A stretch of 12,107 bases of DNA from Clostridia bacterium (GTDB lineage: Bacteria > Bacillota > Clostridia > Oscillospirales > Acutalibacteraceae): the NCBI GenBank assembly GCA_017631705.1, contig JAGBSU010000139.1:1-12107 (forward strand). Reading direction: 5' to 3'. This document shows positions 1 through 6,900 of the stretch, piece by piece (position 1 is the first letter of the stretch; every line of letters starts with the position of its first letter). The notes beneath the pieces were generated by a model, which ran no database searches, was not told where the DNA came from, and was given only the letters and a program-made list of their open reading frames with translations. The position numbers and the translations under genes were made by a program.

Positions 1-16
1 GAAAAACAAAAACCAC

Positions 17-153
17 TCAAAATCTTCTCGTTTTCAGGTCGAAGATTTTGAAAAGAGCGGATTTGTGGGGCAACCAAGGCAAAAACGCAGCGAATACTGT
101 ATGTATTCGCGAGTATTTTAACGAAGGGTGAGCCTAAATCCGCCTGTTCAAAA
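17..153. repeat. Structured intergenic element with nested inverted repeats
   Basis: No gene is visible in positions 1-190, but the stretch is full of complementary segments. Seen directly: TCAAAATCTTC (17-27) pairs with GAAGATTTTGA (41-51); TTTTGAA (46-52) can instead pair with TTCAAAA (147-153); GCGGATTT (57-64) pairs with AAATCCGC (136-143); GGC (69-71) pairs with GCC (132-134) and ACC (73-75) with GGT (127-129); and GCGAATAC (90-97) pairs with GTATTCGC (103-110) around a TGTAT loop. The 46-153 pairings are co-linear and would form one long interrupted stem capped by the 90-110 hairpin. This suggests a structured RNA or a MITE-like palindromic element. It ends about 30 bases before the ribosome binding site of the peptidase gene. 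Strand and function are unknown. I suspect it is multicopy but cannot test that from one window. Confidence 0.55.
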
Positions 154-197
154 CGGGGTTCGGATTCGGCGGGTTACCCTATAAAAGGGGGATGCGT

Positions 198-1046
198 ATG
201 CAAAAACTGATACGGCCGCAACCAATGGATTACGGGACGGTGAGTGGCCTGTGTACGGCATTGAGAAGTCGTTATCGCTTTTTGCAAGCTGTACCGCTCG
301 GACAAAGTGTGCAGGGACGAACCATTTGGTCGCTGACTCTCGGCGACGGCGAGGAAAATGTGCTGATAGCGGCGACATTTCATGCACAGGAATGGATGAC
401 AGCCTTTGTGTGCCTACGGTTGTGTGAAAGATTATGCGAAGCGGTGAAACAGCACCGCTTATTGGTGGATTGGAATGTGTACCGTGCACTTTCCGACCGC
501 CGTATTATGTTTGTCCCGTTGGTGAATCCCGACGGTGTGGAAATTGCTTTGCAAGGCGACAAGGTTTGGCAAGCCAACGCACGCGGAGTAGATATCAATC
601 ATAATTTTAATGCAGGTTGGTACAAATTGCAACAGTTAGAACAAAAAAAGGGGATTTGCGGTCCGTCGGCACGGCAATGGGGTGGGCCGTTCCCCGAAAG
701 CGAGCCGGAGACGGCGGTGATGACAGCATTATGCCGCCGAGTACGATTTCGCCAAGCGATAGCGCTTCACAGTCAAGGGGAGGAGATTTATTGGCAGTAC
801 GGCGAAAAAACGCCATCGGAATCGTTACTGATGGCACGGGCGATGGCTTCGGTTTCGGGGTATACGGTGGCATCGCCGACAGGACTTGCTTCCCACGGAG
901 GTTTTAAGGATTGGTTTATTGAGGAATTTGGGCGACCGGGATTTACCATTGAGTTAGGGCGGGGTGAAAATCCGTTGCCACTTAGTGACTTTGAAGAAAT
1001 TTATAGAAAAGTGGAGGAAATGTTGTTAATTTCTGCTTTTATGTGA
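198..1046 (+). CDS. M14 family zinc carboxypeptidase-type peptidase, gamma-D-glutamyl-diamino-acid endopeptidase-like
   Basis: A 282-residue single-domain metallopeptidase of the carboxypeptidase A (M14) fold. The zinc site is visible: HAQE (H62 and E65) and the third ligand H191 in ALHSQGEE. The catalytic Glu is E252 in FTIELGRGEN. NPDGVEIA (about 110-117) and RGVDINHNF (about 129-137) are the other family signatures. In classical carboxypeptidases the last motif carries an Arg that binds the substrate carboxylate; here it is DINHNF with His. As I recall, that is typical of gamma-D-glutamyl-meso-diaminopimelate peptidases (endopeptidase I, YqgT-like), which cut peptidoglycan stem peptides, so I infer muropeptide turnover or recycling. 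Bacillus relatives carry N-terminal LysM domains; this protein has none and no clear signal peptide, so it may act in the cytoplasm or forespore. ATG198 is preferred over ATG192 because AAAAGGGGG (183-191) abuts 192 but sits six bases before 198. It appears to be transcribed alone, since a new promoter follows the stop codon. Confidence 0.87.
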   Translation: MQKLIRPQPMDYGTVSGLCTALRSRYRFLQAVPLGQSVQGRTIWSLTLGDGEENVLIAATFHAQEWMTAFVCLRLCERLCEAVKQHRLLVDWNVYRALSDRRIMFVPLVNPDGVEIALQGDKVWQANARGVDINHNFNAGWYKLQQLEQKKGICGPSARQWGGPFPESEPETAVMTALCRRVRFRQAIALHSQGEEIYWQYGEKTPSESLLMARAMASVSGYTVASPTGLASHGGFKDWFIEEFGRPGFTIELGRGENPLPLSDFEEIYRKVEEMLLISAFM

Positions 1047-1054
1047 GATTTTGC

Positions 1055-1083
1055 TTGAATTTGACAAAAAAATATTGTACAAT
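1055..1083 (+). promoter_or_regulatory. Putative sigma A promoter of the nusG-II/Gx/rnf operon
   Basis: A -35-like TTGAAT (1055-1060) is separated by 17 bases from TACAAT (1078-1083), a five-of-six match to the -10 consensus. It lies in a short AT-rich gap between the peptidase stop and the first gene of the operon. A perfect TTGACA sits at 1061-1066, but its spacing to TACAAT is only 11 bases and no good -10 lies 16-18 bases downstream of it. Transcription would begin near 1090, giving a leader of about 23 bases. Confidence 0.55.
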
Positions 1084-1112
1084 ACAGATAAATACTACAA
1101 CGGGGGGATTTC

Positions 1113-1484
1113 GTGAAGCGAATATTCAGCCGCGGAGATATAGCGGTGTTGTCCTTCACGCTATTTATCGCCGTTGTAGCTATTTTTTGGTATTGTTTTC
1201 CACGCCGCATCGGTCGGAAGGTTCTGGTTACTTCGCCGATGGGTGAAACACGATATTCACTGTCACAACCGTCGGAGTTTTCGGTATCCGGTGCTGACGG
1301 TCTTACTCTTACGATACAGATTGAGAATGGCCGTGCGCGTGTTGCGCACAGCGATTGCCCTGATCGATTATGCGTGCACAGCGGTTGGCTGTCGCAAAGC
1401 GGACAAGCCGCGGTGTGTGTGCCTGCCGCAGTGAGCGTACGCATAGTCGGCGGTGAAGCGGCGGTAGATGGGGTGACGGCATGA
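1113..1484 (+). CDS. Membrane-anchored NusG domain II-containing protein
   Basis: A 123-residue protein with one N-terminal membrane segment (about residues 10-28), followed by an extracytoplasmic domain of the NusG domain II type. The diagnostic stretch is SDCPDRLCVHSGW, then VCVP, with three cysteines (C82, C87, C102) in the family pattern CPxxxCxxxG...C. It is not the transcription factor NusG: the NGN and KOW domains are absent. In many Clostridia such proteins sit beside a Gx-type membrane protein and the Rnf genes, exactly as here. The biochemical role is not established; the cysteines and the context suggest a part in redox or cofactor chemistry at the membrane (inference). The start is GTG at 1113, five bases after GGGGGG (1102-1107). 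The stop overlaps the next start as ATGA. It is the first gene of the operon. Confidence 0.82.
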   Translation: MKRIFSRGDIAVLSFTLFIAVVAIFWYCFPRRIGRKVLVTSPMGETRYSLSQPSEFSVSGADGLTLTIQIENGRARVAHSDCPDRLCVHSGWLSQSGQAAVCVPAAVSVRIVGGEAAVDGVTA

Positions 1485-1975
1485 AAAGACAAGCTACCAA
1501 GCAATGGGCGATTGCCGGCATTCTCGCCGCCTTGGCGGTGGCGTTATCGGTATTGGAAGGTTGGTTGCCGCCTTTGCCGATAGTCGGTGCTAAATTAGGT
1601 TTAGCCAATTTGGCGGTGATGGCGGCATTATTGCTGGTATCGTTTCCCTGTGCGGCGGGCGTGACCGCGGTTAAAATCGGGTTTGCGTTATTTCGCGGTC
1701 CGTTGGCGTGTGCCATGAGTGCCGCCGGCAGCGTGTTGGCGTTGTTGGCGATGGCGGCGGTCAAACGCTTGTTTCGGGACAAGCTTTCGTGTGTCAGCTT
1801 GGGTCTTGTGGGTGCGGTGGCACATAACATGGGACAATGGTTGGCGGCGTATGCTGTGTTTGGTTCAGCGATGTTCTATTATGCACCGTTGTTATTATTA
1901 GCGGCAATACCTGCCGGTGCGTTAACCGGTGTGACGATGTCGTTAGTTAAACCGTATATTCTGAGAATTTTTTAA
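1481..1975 (+). CDS. Gx transporter family integral membrane protein (annotated elsewhere as heptaprenyl diphosphate synthase component I)
   Basis: A 164-residue hydrophobic protein with about five membrane segments (roughly residues 8-27, 42-65, 72-93, 104-125 and 130-155). The signature VGAKLGLANLAVM (35-47) marks the Gx transporter/Hpre_diP_synt_I family. Despite that legacy name, these proteins do not look like a soluble prenyl synthase subunit; their small all-helical form recalls ECF-transporter S components. Substrate and function are unknown. The gene overlaps the NusG-II gene by four bases (ATGA) with a GGGGTGA ribosome site at 1470-1476, and rnfC follows after only 20 bases. I therefore infer co-expression with Rnf, perhaps supplying or handling a cofactor or lipid for the complex. 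The family call is firm; the role is not. Confidence 0.82.
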   Translation: MKRQATKQWAIAGILAALAVALSVLEGWLPPLPIVGAKLGLANLAVMAALLLVSFPCAAGVTAVKIGFALFRGPLACAMSAAGSVLALLAMAAVKRLFRDKLSCVSLGLVGAVAHNMGQWLAAYAVFGSAMFYYAPLLLLAAIPAGALTGVTMSLVKPYILRIF

Positions 1976-1995
1976 TACAGAAAGGAATGAACGCT

Positions 1996-3315
1996 ATGTT
2001 TTCTACGCTGATTCACAAATCACGCGGCGGTGTGCATGTGCCGCATCGCAAACACACAGCTGAGTGTGAGACGGTGGTCATGCCGGCACCGGAAAAGGTG
2101 CTGATTGCCATGTCACAGCATTTGGGGGCTCCGTGTATTCCGTTGGTGAAAGTGGGAGATACCGTAGAAGTCGGGCAAATGGTGGGCAGCAGTGAGGTAC
2201 CGGTTTCTGCACCGATTCACAGCAGTGTGTCGGGCACGGTAACGGCTCTCAAAGAATTATTGTTACCGGCAGGCCGTACCACCTTAGCATTGGAAATTAC
2301 TTCAGATGGAGAAAATCGTGTTCACAGCAGCGTTAAGCCGCCGATTGTGAATACCCAAGAGGAATTTATTGAAGCGGTACGCGCTTCCGGTTTGGTAGGT
2401 CTCGGCGGTGCCGGTTTTCCTGCACATATCAAGCTAAACCCCAAGGACCGCGATACCATTGATACCTTGGTGATCAACGCGGCAGAATGTGAACCGTATA
2501 TCACCACCGACTATCGCGAATGCATGGAAAATTCGTGGGATATTGTGTCGGGCGTGCAAACGGTCATGGAATTTTTGGGGGCTTCGCGAGTGGTTATTGC
2601 CGTAGAACGCAATAAGCCTGCCGCGATTGCCGAATTGTCGCGTATTGCCGCTTCGGTCACGGTGCCGGGTCGTACCGTGACGGTGAAAGCGTTGCCGGCA
2701 CGGTATCCGCAGGGGGCGGAAAAGGTGTTGGTGGCGGCATGTACCGGTCGTCGCATACCCGTTGGCGGTTTGCCTGCCGATGTGGGATGTGTGGTGATGA
2801 ACGTTACCTCGGTTTCTGTGCTGTCGCGGTATTTGAAAACCGGTATGCCGCTTGTCAGCCGCCGTGTGACGGTGGATGGTTCGGCGGTGGAAAAGCCGCA
2901 AAACCTGCAAGTGGCACTCGGCACACCCATTAAGGATATTTTGGCATTTGTCGGTTTGAAAAAGCCGGTGCGTAAATTGCTGTTCGGCGGTCCGATGATG
3001 GGACTTGCTTTAATGAATGATGAATTGCCGTTGCTCAAACAAAACAATGCCATTTTGGCCTTGGCAGAAGAGGATGTGACGGAGATTCCTGCTTCCACTT
3101 GTATTCGTTGCGGTCGGTGCGTGGATGCTTGTCCGATGCAACTGCTGCCGACATCCATCACGAAAGCCTATTATGCAGGCAACACGGATGAACTGAAACG
3201 GTTATCCACCATGAATTGTATGGAATGCGGTTGCTGTTCCTTCTCTTGTCCGGCACATCGTCCGATATTACAAACCATTCGCATGGCAAAAGATATTTTG
3301 CGGGCGACGAAATAG
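1996..3315 (+). CDS. rnfC: Electron transport complex subunit RnfC (NADH/FMN and iron-sulfur subunit)
   Basis: A 439-residue peripheral subunit of the Rnf ferredoxin:NAD+ oxidoreductase, on the cytoplasmic face, where it exchanges electrons with NAD(H). Seen: the N-terminal GGVHVPHRK motif; a barrel-sandwich segment (about 52-83); the glycine-rich nucleotide site GLVGLGGAGFP (132-142); NAAECEPYITTD in the FMN region (about 161-172); and two C-terminal [4Fe-4S] motifs, CIRCGRCVDACP (C369, C372, C375, C379) and CMECGCCSFSCP (C408, C411, C414, C418). Length and domain order fit clostridial RnfC. ATG1996 is chosen over the in-frame ATG1987 because AAAGGA (1981-1986) abuts 1987 but lies nine bases before 1996; the resulting N-terminus also matches family proteins. 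It is the first Rnf gene of the operon, and rnfD follows after ten bases. Confidence 0.96.
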   Translation: MFSTLIHKSRGGVHVPHRKHTAECETVVMPAPEKVLIAMSQHLGAPCIPLVKVGDTVEVGQMVGSSEVPVSAPIHSSVSGTVTALKELLLPAGRTTLALEITSDGENRVHSSVKPPIVNTQEEFIEAVRASGLVGLGGAGFPAHIKLNPKDRDTIDTLVINAAECEPYITTDYRECMENSWDIVSGVQTVMEFLGASRVVIAVERNKPAAIAELSRIAASVTVPGRTVTVKALPARYPQGAEKVLVAACTGRRIPVGGLPADVGCVVMNVTSVSVLSRYLKTGMPLVSRRVTVDGSAVEKPQNLQVALGTPIKDILAFVGLKKPVRKLLFGGPMMGLALMNDELPLLKQNNAILALAEEDVTEIPASTCIRCGRCVDACPMQLLPTSITKAYYAGNTDELKRLSTMNCMECGCCSFSCPAHRPILQTIRMAKDILRATK

Positions 3316-3325
3316 GAGGTACAAC

Positions 3326-4276
3326 ATGGAAAAACAACCTTTATTAGTGTCTTCTTCGCCGCATTTACATTGCGGGATGAACACCCGTGATATTATGCGG
3401 GATGTAGTGATTGCGTTGATTCCGGCGTTGGTTGCTTCGGTTTGGTTATTTGGTTTCAGAGCATTGGCGGTGGAAGTGGTCTGCGTTGCTTCGGCGATTG
3501 CTACCGAATATTTAAGCCGCCTTGTTATGAAACGTCCTCAAACGGTGGGTGATTTATCTTGCGTAGTAACCGGTTTGTTGCTTGCTTTTAACCTTCCGGT
3601 GACGATTCCGTTATGGCAAGCGGCATTTGGTAGCGTGGTAGCTATTGCTGTCGCCAAGCAAATGTTTGGCGGATTAGGGCAAAATTTTGTCAACCCCGCC
3701 TTGGTTGGCCGTATTGTACTGATGGGTAGTTTCCCCGATGCCATGAACAACTGGGAAGTTCCGCTTTCGTGGCTGGGCAAAGCCGATGCCGTGACCGGTG
3801 CGACACCGCTGGCGTTGTTGGGAACCGAAGGTGCTGCCGACATTGAACCGTTACAATTGCTTTTCGGCTTGCGCGGTGGTTGCTTGGGTGAGACCTGTGT
3901 TGCCGCGCTGTTGCTCGGTGGAATTTATTTAGTGGTACGCCACGTGATCAGTCCGTTGATTCCGGTAATTTATTTGGCCACGGTGTTTGTGCTGACATGG
4001 TTGCTTGGCTCTGACCCGTTGGTGCAAGTTTTGTCCGGTGGTTTGATGCTTGGTGCGGTATTTATGGCAACCGACTATGCGACTTGCCCGATTAACAAAG
4101 CCGGTAAAGTGGTGTACGCTATTGGCTGTGGTTTAATTACGGTGTTGATTCGTATGTTCGGTTCTTTGCCGGAAGGCGTATCGTTTGCTATTGTGATTAT
4201 GAATATTCTCTCGCCGCTTATCGAGCGTGCTACAAAACCGCGCCCCTTTGGCGCAGGAAAGGCGGTGCGCTCATGA
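3326..4276 (+). CDS. rnfD: Electron transport complex subunit RnfD (flavinylated membrane subunit)
   Basis: A 316-residue NqrB/RnfD-family membrane protein with about eight to ten hydrophobic helices. It carries FMN covalently through a phosphoester to the last Thr of a TGAT motif, seen here in DAVTGATP (residues 154-161, Thr160). The GQNFVNPALVGR stretch (118-129) and MATDYATCPIN (about 247-257) are further family signatures. In the complex it forms the membrane core with RnfA, RnfE and RnfG and takes part in electron transfer coupled to Na+ or H+ movement. A near-perfect AGGAGGT (3314-3320) lies five bases before ATG3326 and overlaps the rnfC stop codon. The end overlaps rnfG as ATGA. Flavinylation needs an ApbE-type transferase, which is not encoded in this window. 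Confidence 0.96.
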   Translation: MEKQPLLVSSSPHLHCGMNTRDIMRDVVIALIPALVASVWLFGFRALAVEVVCVASAIATEYLSRLVMKRPQTVGDLSCVVTGLLLAFNLPVTIPLWQAAFGSVVAIAVAKQMFGGLGQNFVNPALVGRIVLMGSFPDAMNNWEVPLSWLGKADAVTGATPLALLGTEGAADIEPLQLLFGLRGGCLGETCVAALLLGGIYLVVRHVISPLIPVIYLATVFVLTWLLGSDPLVQVLSGGLMLGAVFMATDYATCPINKAGKVVYAIGCGLITVLIRMFGSLPEGVSFAIVIMNILSPLIERATKPRPFGAGKAVRS

Positions 4277-4824
4277 AACGATTGAAAGACATATTAGTTC
4301 CCACCTTGGCGCTCATGCTGATTGCCGGTGTTATGACAGCGGCGTTGGCGGGAACAAACGCATTGACGAAAGACGAAATTAAGCGTCAAGCCGATGAAAT
4401 TTCCGATGCGGCTCGCCGTGAGGTGATGGTGGCGGACGAATTCCGTGTCGCGACGGTTTCGGTCGACGGCGGCGAAACGGAATATTATGAAGCCGTGACA
4501 AGCGGTAAAGTCACGGGATTTGTGTTTACCACCGAAGCGGCGGGAAAAAGCGCCGGTCTTACGGTGATGACCGGCATTTCTGCCGACGGCAAGATTACCG
4601 GTGTGAAAGTGACAGAACAAAACGAAACAGCCGGTTATGTCGACAAAGTGGTTAAAGCCGGTTTCTTGAAAGCATTTACCAACAAGGAAGCACGTGAAAT
4701 TAAATTGAATGAGCAAGTGGACGCCGTGTCGCAAGCGACCAAAACCTCGTCGGGTATTTGCAAAGCTGTTAATAAGGCGATTAAGGTGTATCAAGCAGTT
4801 AAAGGGGGTGTCACCGTTGAATAA
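4273..4824 (+). CDS. rnfG: Electron transport complex subunit RnfG (FMN-binding subunit)
   Basis: A 183-residue protein with one N-terminal membrane helix (about residues 8-28) and an extracytoplasmic FMN-binding domain. It carries the second covalent FMN of Rnf. The flavin-attachment motif, usually D-x-x-S/T-G-A-T, reads DAVSQATKTS here (D150, S153, Q154, A155, T156), so the usual Gly is Gln while Asp, Ser and the acceptor Thr are kept. The upstream ETAGYVDKV (119-127) replaces the more common ETPGLG. Neither change looks disabling, but the Gln is worth noting. The start ATG4273 overlaps the rnfD stop as ATGA, and the C-terminus overlaps rnfE by eight bases. Length is normal for the family. 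Confidence 0.93.
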   Translation: MKRLKDILVPTLALMLIAGVMTAALAGTNALTKDEIKRQADEISDAARREVMVADEFRVATVSVDGGETEYYEAVTSGKVTGFVFTTEAAGKSAGLTVMTGISADGKITGVKVTEQNETAGYVDKVVKAGFLKAFTNKEAREIKLNEQVDAVSQATKTSSGICKAVNKAIKVYQAVKGGVTVE

Positions 4825-5500
4825 TGTGTATTGGAAAACATTTTCCAAAGGGTTAATCAAAGAAAACCCCACGTTCCGTTTGGTTCTCGGTACTTGTCCG
4901 ACCTTGGCGGTGACAACGGCAGCAGTCAACGGATTGGGCATGGGTGCTGCGGCAACTTTTGTGTTGGTTTGTTCGAACATCGTGATTTCCCTTTTACGTA
5001 AGGTGATTCCCGATAAGGTTCGATTGCCTGCCTATATTGTGATTATTGCCGCTTTTACCACCATCGTTCAAATGCTGGTAAAAGCCTATTTGCCTGCTAT
5101 TGATAAATCGCTCGGCATTTATCTGCCGCTTATCGTGGTTAACTGTATCATTTTAGGCCGTGCCGAAGCGTTTGCCGGTAAAAATCCGGTAGGACTTTCG
5201 GCTTTAGACGGATTGGGTATGGGTGCCGGTTTTACGGCGGCACTCGTAGTGATGGGCAGTATTCGTGAATTTTTGGGAAACGGAACAGTGTTCGGTTGGC
5301 CCGAGGGCGGGTTGATTCCTGCTATTACCATATTCGTGTTGCCGGCGGGCGGTTTCTTTGTGTTCGGTATGCTGATTTGGTTAACCAATAAATTATCTCA
5401 GCATTTAGATAACAATGCCACTCGTAAGGAGCTGACCGCCTGTGCGGGTTGCCCGATGGCGGTTAAGTGCCATACAGAGGAGGGCTGCCGTCATGAATAA
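4817..5500 (+). CDS. rnfE: Electron transport complex subunit RnfE (membrane subunit)
   Basis: A 227-residue NqrD/RnfE-family integral membrane protein with about six helices, paired with RnfA in the core of the complex. Membrane cysteines typical of the family are visible: C27 in GTCPTLAV and C110 in VNCIILGRAEAF. In related complexes such cysteines hold an iron-sulfur cluster between the two subunits. The start is TTG at 4817: AAAGGGGGTG (4801-4810) lies six bases upstream and the translation from there begins at the normal family N-terminus. An open frame extends further upstream but only through rnfG. The gene overlaps rnfG by eight bases. The C-terminal tail after the last helix carries four cysteines (C209, C212, C218, C224, pattern CxxC-x5-C-x5-C), which resembles an extra metal or cluster site. 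The next gene overlaps by eight bases. Confidence 0.94.
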   Translation: MNNVYWKTFSKGLIKENPTFRLVLGTCPTLAVTTAAVNGLGMGAAATFVLVCSNIVISLLRKVIPDKVRLPAYIVIIAAFTTIVQMLVKAYLPAIDKSLGIYLPLIVVNCIILGRAEAFAGKNPVGLSALDGLGMGAGFTAALVVMGSIREFLGNGTVFGWPEGGLIPAITIFVLPAGGFFVFGMLIWLTNKLSQHLDNNATRKELTACAGCPMAVKCHTEEGCRHE

Positions 5501-6080
5501 TACGAGCGTGTTTGCTATTTTAATCGGCGGGTTGTTGGTAAACAACTTTGTGCTGTCCCAGTTTTTAGGTATTTGTCCGTTCTTGGGTGTTTCCAAAAAA
5601 CTGAATTCTGCTGTTGGTATGTCGTTGGCGGTTATCTGTGTTATGGTGATGTCAACGGCGGTTACCTATCCGCTGTATATGCATGTCTTGGTGCCGAACG
5701 ATTTGGCCTATTTGCAAACGATTGTATTTATTTTAATCATTGCCGCCTTGGTACAATTGGTAGAAATTATTTTGCGTCGGTTTATCCCCCCGTTGTATAA
5801 CGCACTCGGTATTTATTTGCCGTTGATTACCACCAACTGTGCGGTGCTCGGTGTGACCATTTTGAACATCGATAGCGGTTATACCTTCGGGCAATCGTTG
5901 GTGAACGCCGTGGGTGCCGGTTTAGGTTTCTTGTTGGCTATGGTGATGTTTGCCGGTGTGCGGGAACGCTTGGAAAGCGCCGAAATTCCCGAAAGCTTAA
6001 AAGGCTTGCCGATCACCTTGGTGGCGGCATCCATTGTTTCGGTTTCCTTCCTTGGTTTCCAAGGATTGTTTGGATTATAA
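5493..6080 (+). CDS. rnfA: Electron transport complex subunit RnfA (membrane subunit)
   Basis: A 195-residue, six-helix NqrE/RnfA-family membrane protein. Signatures seen: VNNFVLSQFLGICPFLGVS near the N-terminus (with the conserved membrane Cys) and LGIYLPLITTNCAVLGV in the fourth or fifth helix (second conserved Cys). RnfA and RnfE have inverted topologies and together form the centre of the complex. The start is ATG5493, eight bases after AGAGGAGGG (5476-5484). An upstream extension of the open frame lies inside rnfE and is not used. The eight-base junction ATGAATAA has the same layout as the rnfG-rnfE junction, which starts with TTG. rnfB begins 16 bases after the stop. Confidence 0.95.
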   Translation: MNNTSVFAILIGGLLVNNFVLSQFLGICPFLGVSKKLNSAVGMSLAVICVMVMSTAVTYPLYMHVLVPNDLAYLQTIVFILIIAALVQLVEIILRRFIPPLYNALGIYLPLITTNCAVLGVTILNIDSGYTFGQSLVNAVGAGLGFLLAMVMFAGVRERLESAEIPESLKGLPITLVAASIVSVSFLGFQGLFGL

Positions 6081-6096
6081 GGGGGAGGGAAAAAGA

Positions 6097-6885
6097 ATGA
6101 GTCCGATTTTATTAGCAGTTTTATTGCTTGCAGGCTTAGGCCTGTTTGCCGGATTGATTTTGGCAATCGCATCGGTACTGATGGCAGTACCGGTAGATGA
6201 ACGCGTGGAAGCGGTACGGGAGGCATTGCCCGGTGCCAACTGTGGTGCTTGTGGATATTCCGGTTGTGCAGGTTATGCCAATGCTATGGTCAACGAGGAT
6301 GCTCCGGTGGGGCTTTGCTCGCCCGGCGGTAACGAGGTAGCAGAAGCTACCGGTAAACTTTTGGGCAAATCCGGTAACGTGGTACGGCAAACCGCCGTGG
6401 TACGTTGCGGTGGTTGTGAAGAATTTACCGCGCGCAAGTTGGATTATCACGGTATTCCCTCTTGCCGTGCTGCTACGCAATTTTTCGGCGGTAACTGGTT
6501 GTGCAACTACGGTTGCTTAGGGTATGGTGACTGCGCTGTGGCTTGCGAATACGGTGCGATTACCATTAAAGACGGTTTAGCACATATTGACAGCACATTG
6601 TGCCGTGGTTGTACCAAATGTACCGCCGCCTGTCCTAAAAAACTGATTGTTATGAATGATGGTAACGTGCGCGGGGTTGTGCGTTGTTCTAACCGTGATA
6701 AAGGCGCCCAGACGCGTAAAGCCTGTAAGGTGGGCTGTATTGGGTGCGGCAAATGCCAACGCACTTGTGAGCACGATGCCATTCATGTAGTAAACAATGT
6801 GGCGGTAATCGACGAGGAAAAATGTATCGGATGCGGTAAATGTGCCGAAGCATGTCCGGTGAAATGCATTGATATTTTTAACTAA
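6097..6885 (+). CDS. rnfB: Electron transport complex subunit RnfB (ferredoxin-interacting iron-sulfur subunit)
   Basis: A 262-residue protein with one N-terminal membrane helix (about residues 4-28) and a cytoplasmic part rich in iron-sulfur motifs; it is the likely entry point for electrons from reduced ferredoxin. In order: a four-Cys Fe-S domain NCGACGYSGC...GLC (C49, C52, C57, C74); a ferredoxin-like pair CNYGCLGYGDCAVAC (136-150) and CRGCTKCTAACP (169-180); then CKVGCIGCGKCQRTC (210-224) and CIGCGKCAEACP (243-254). Additional cysteines (C104, C107, C123, C197) match the elongated clostridial form. The start ATG6097 follows GGGGGAGGG (6081-6089) by seven bases; the longer open frame to 6034 lies in the rnfA coding region. 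It is the last gene of the operon, followed by a strong terminator. Confidence 0.96.
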   Translation: MSPILLAVLLLAGLGLFAGLILAIASVLMAVPVDERVEAVREALPGANCGACGYSGCAGYANAMVNEDAPVGLCSPGGNEVAEATGKLLGKSGNVVRQTAVVRCGGCEEFTARKLDYHGIPSCRAATQFFGGNWLCNYGCLGYGDCAVACEYGAITIKDGLAHIDSTLCRGCTKCTAACPKKLIVMNDGNVRGVVRCSNRDKGAQTRKACKVGCIGCGKCQRTCEHDAIHVVNNVAVIDEEKCIGCGKCAEACPVKCIDIFN

Positions 6886-6900
6886 CTTAATCGTAAAACA

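Noticed and set aside
180..185. TATAAA as a -10 box for the M14 peptidase gene.
   Set aside because: It overlaps the ribosome binding site and lies about a dozen bases before the start codon, and no -35 at proper spacing is visible.
1061..1066. Perfect TTGACA as the -35 of the operon promoter.
   Set aside because: The only good -10 (TACAAT, 1078) is 11 bases away and no acceptable -10 lies at 16-18 bases; TTGAAT at 1055 gives correct 17-base spacing.
1309..1830. Long minus-strand open frame (173 codons) opposite the NusG-II and Gx genes.
   Set aside because: The composition is that of an antisense shadow (rich in Ala, Asn, Thr and Pro), it overlaps two well-supported genes, and it has no ribosome site.
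4294..4980. Long minus-strand open frame (228 codons) opposite rnfG and the start of rnfE.
   Set aside because: It is antisense to clearly identified Rnf genes; the long opening follows from their codon bias.
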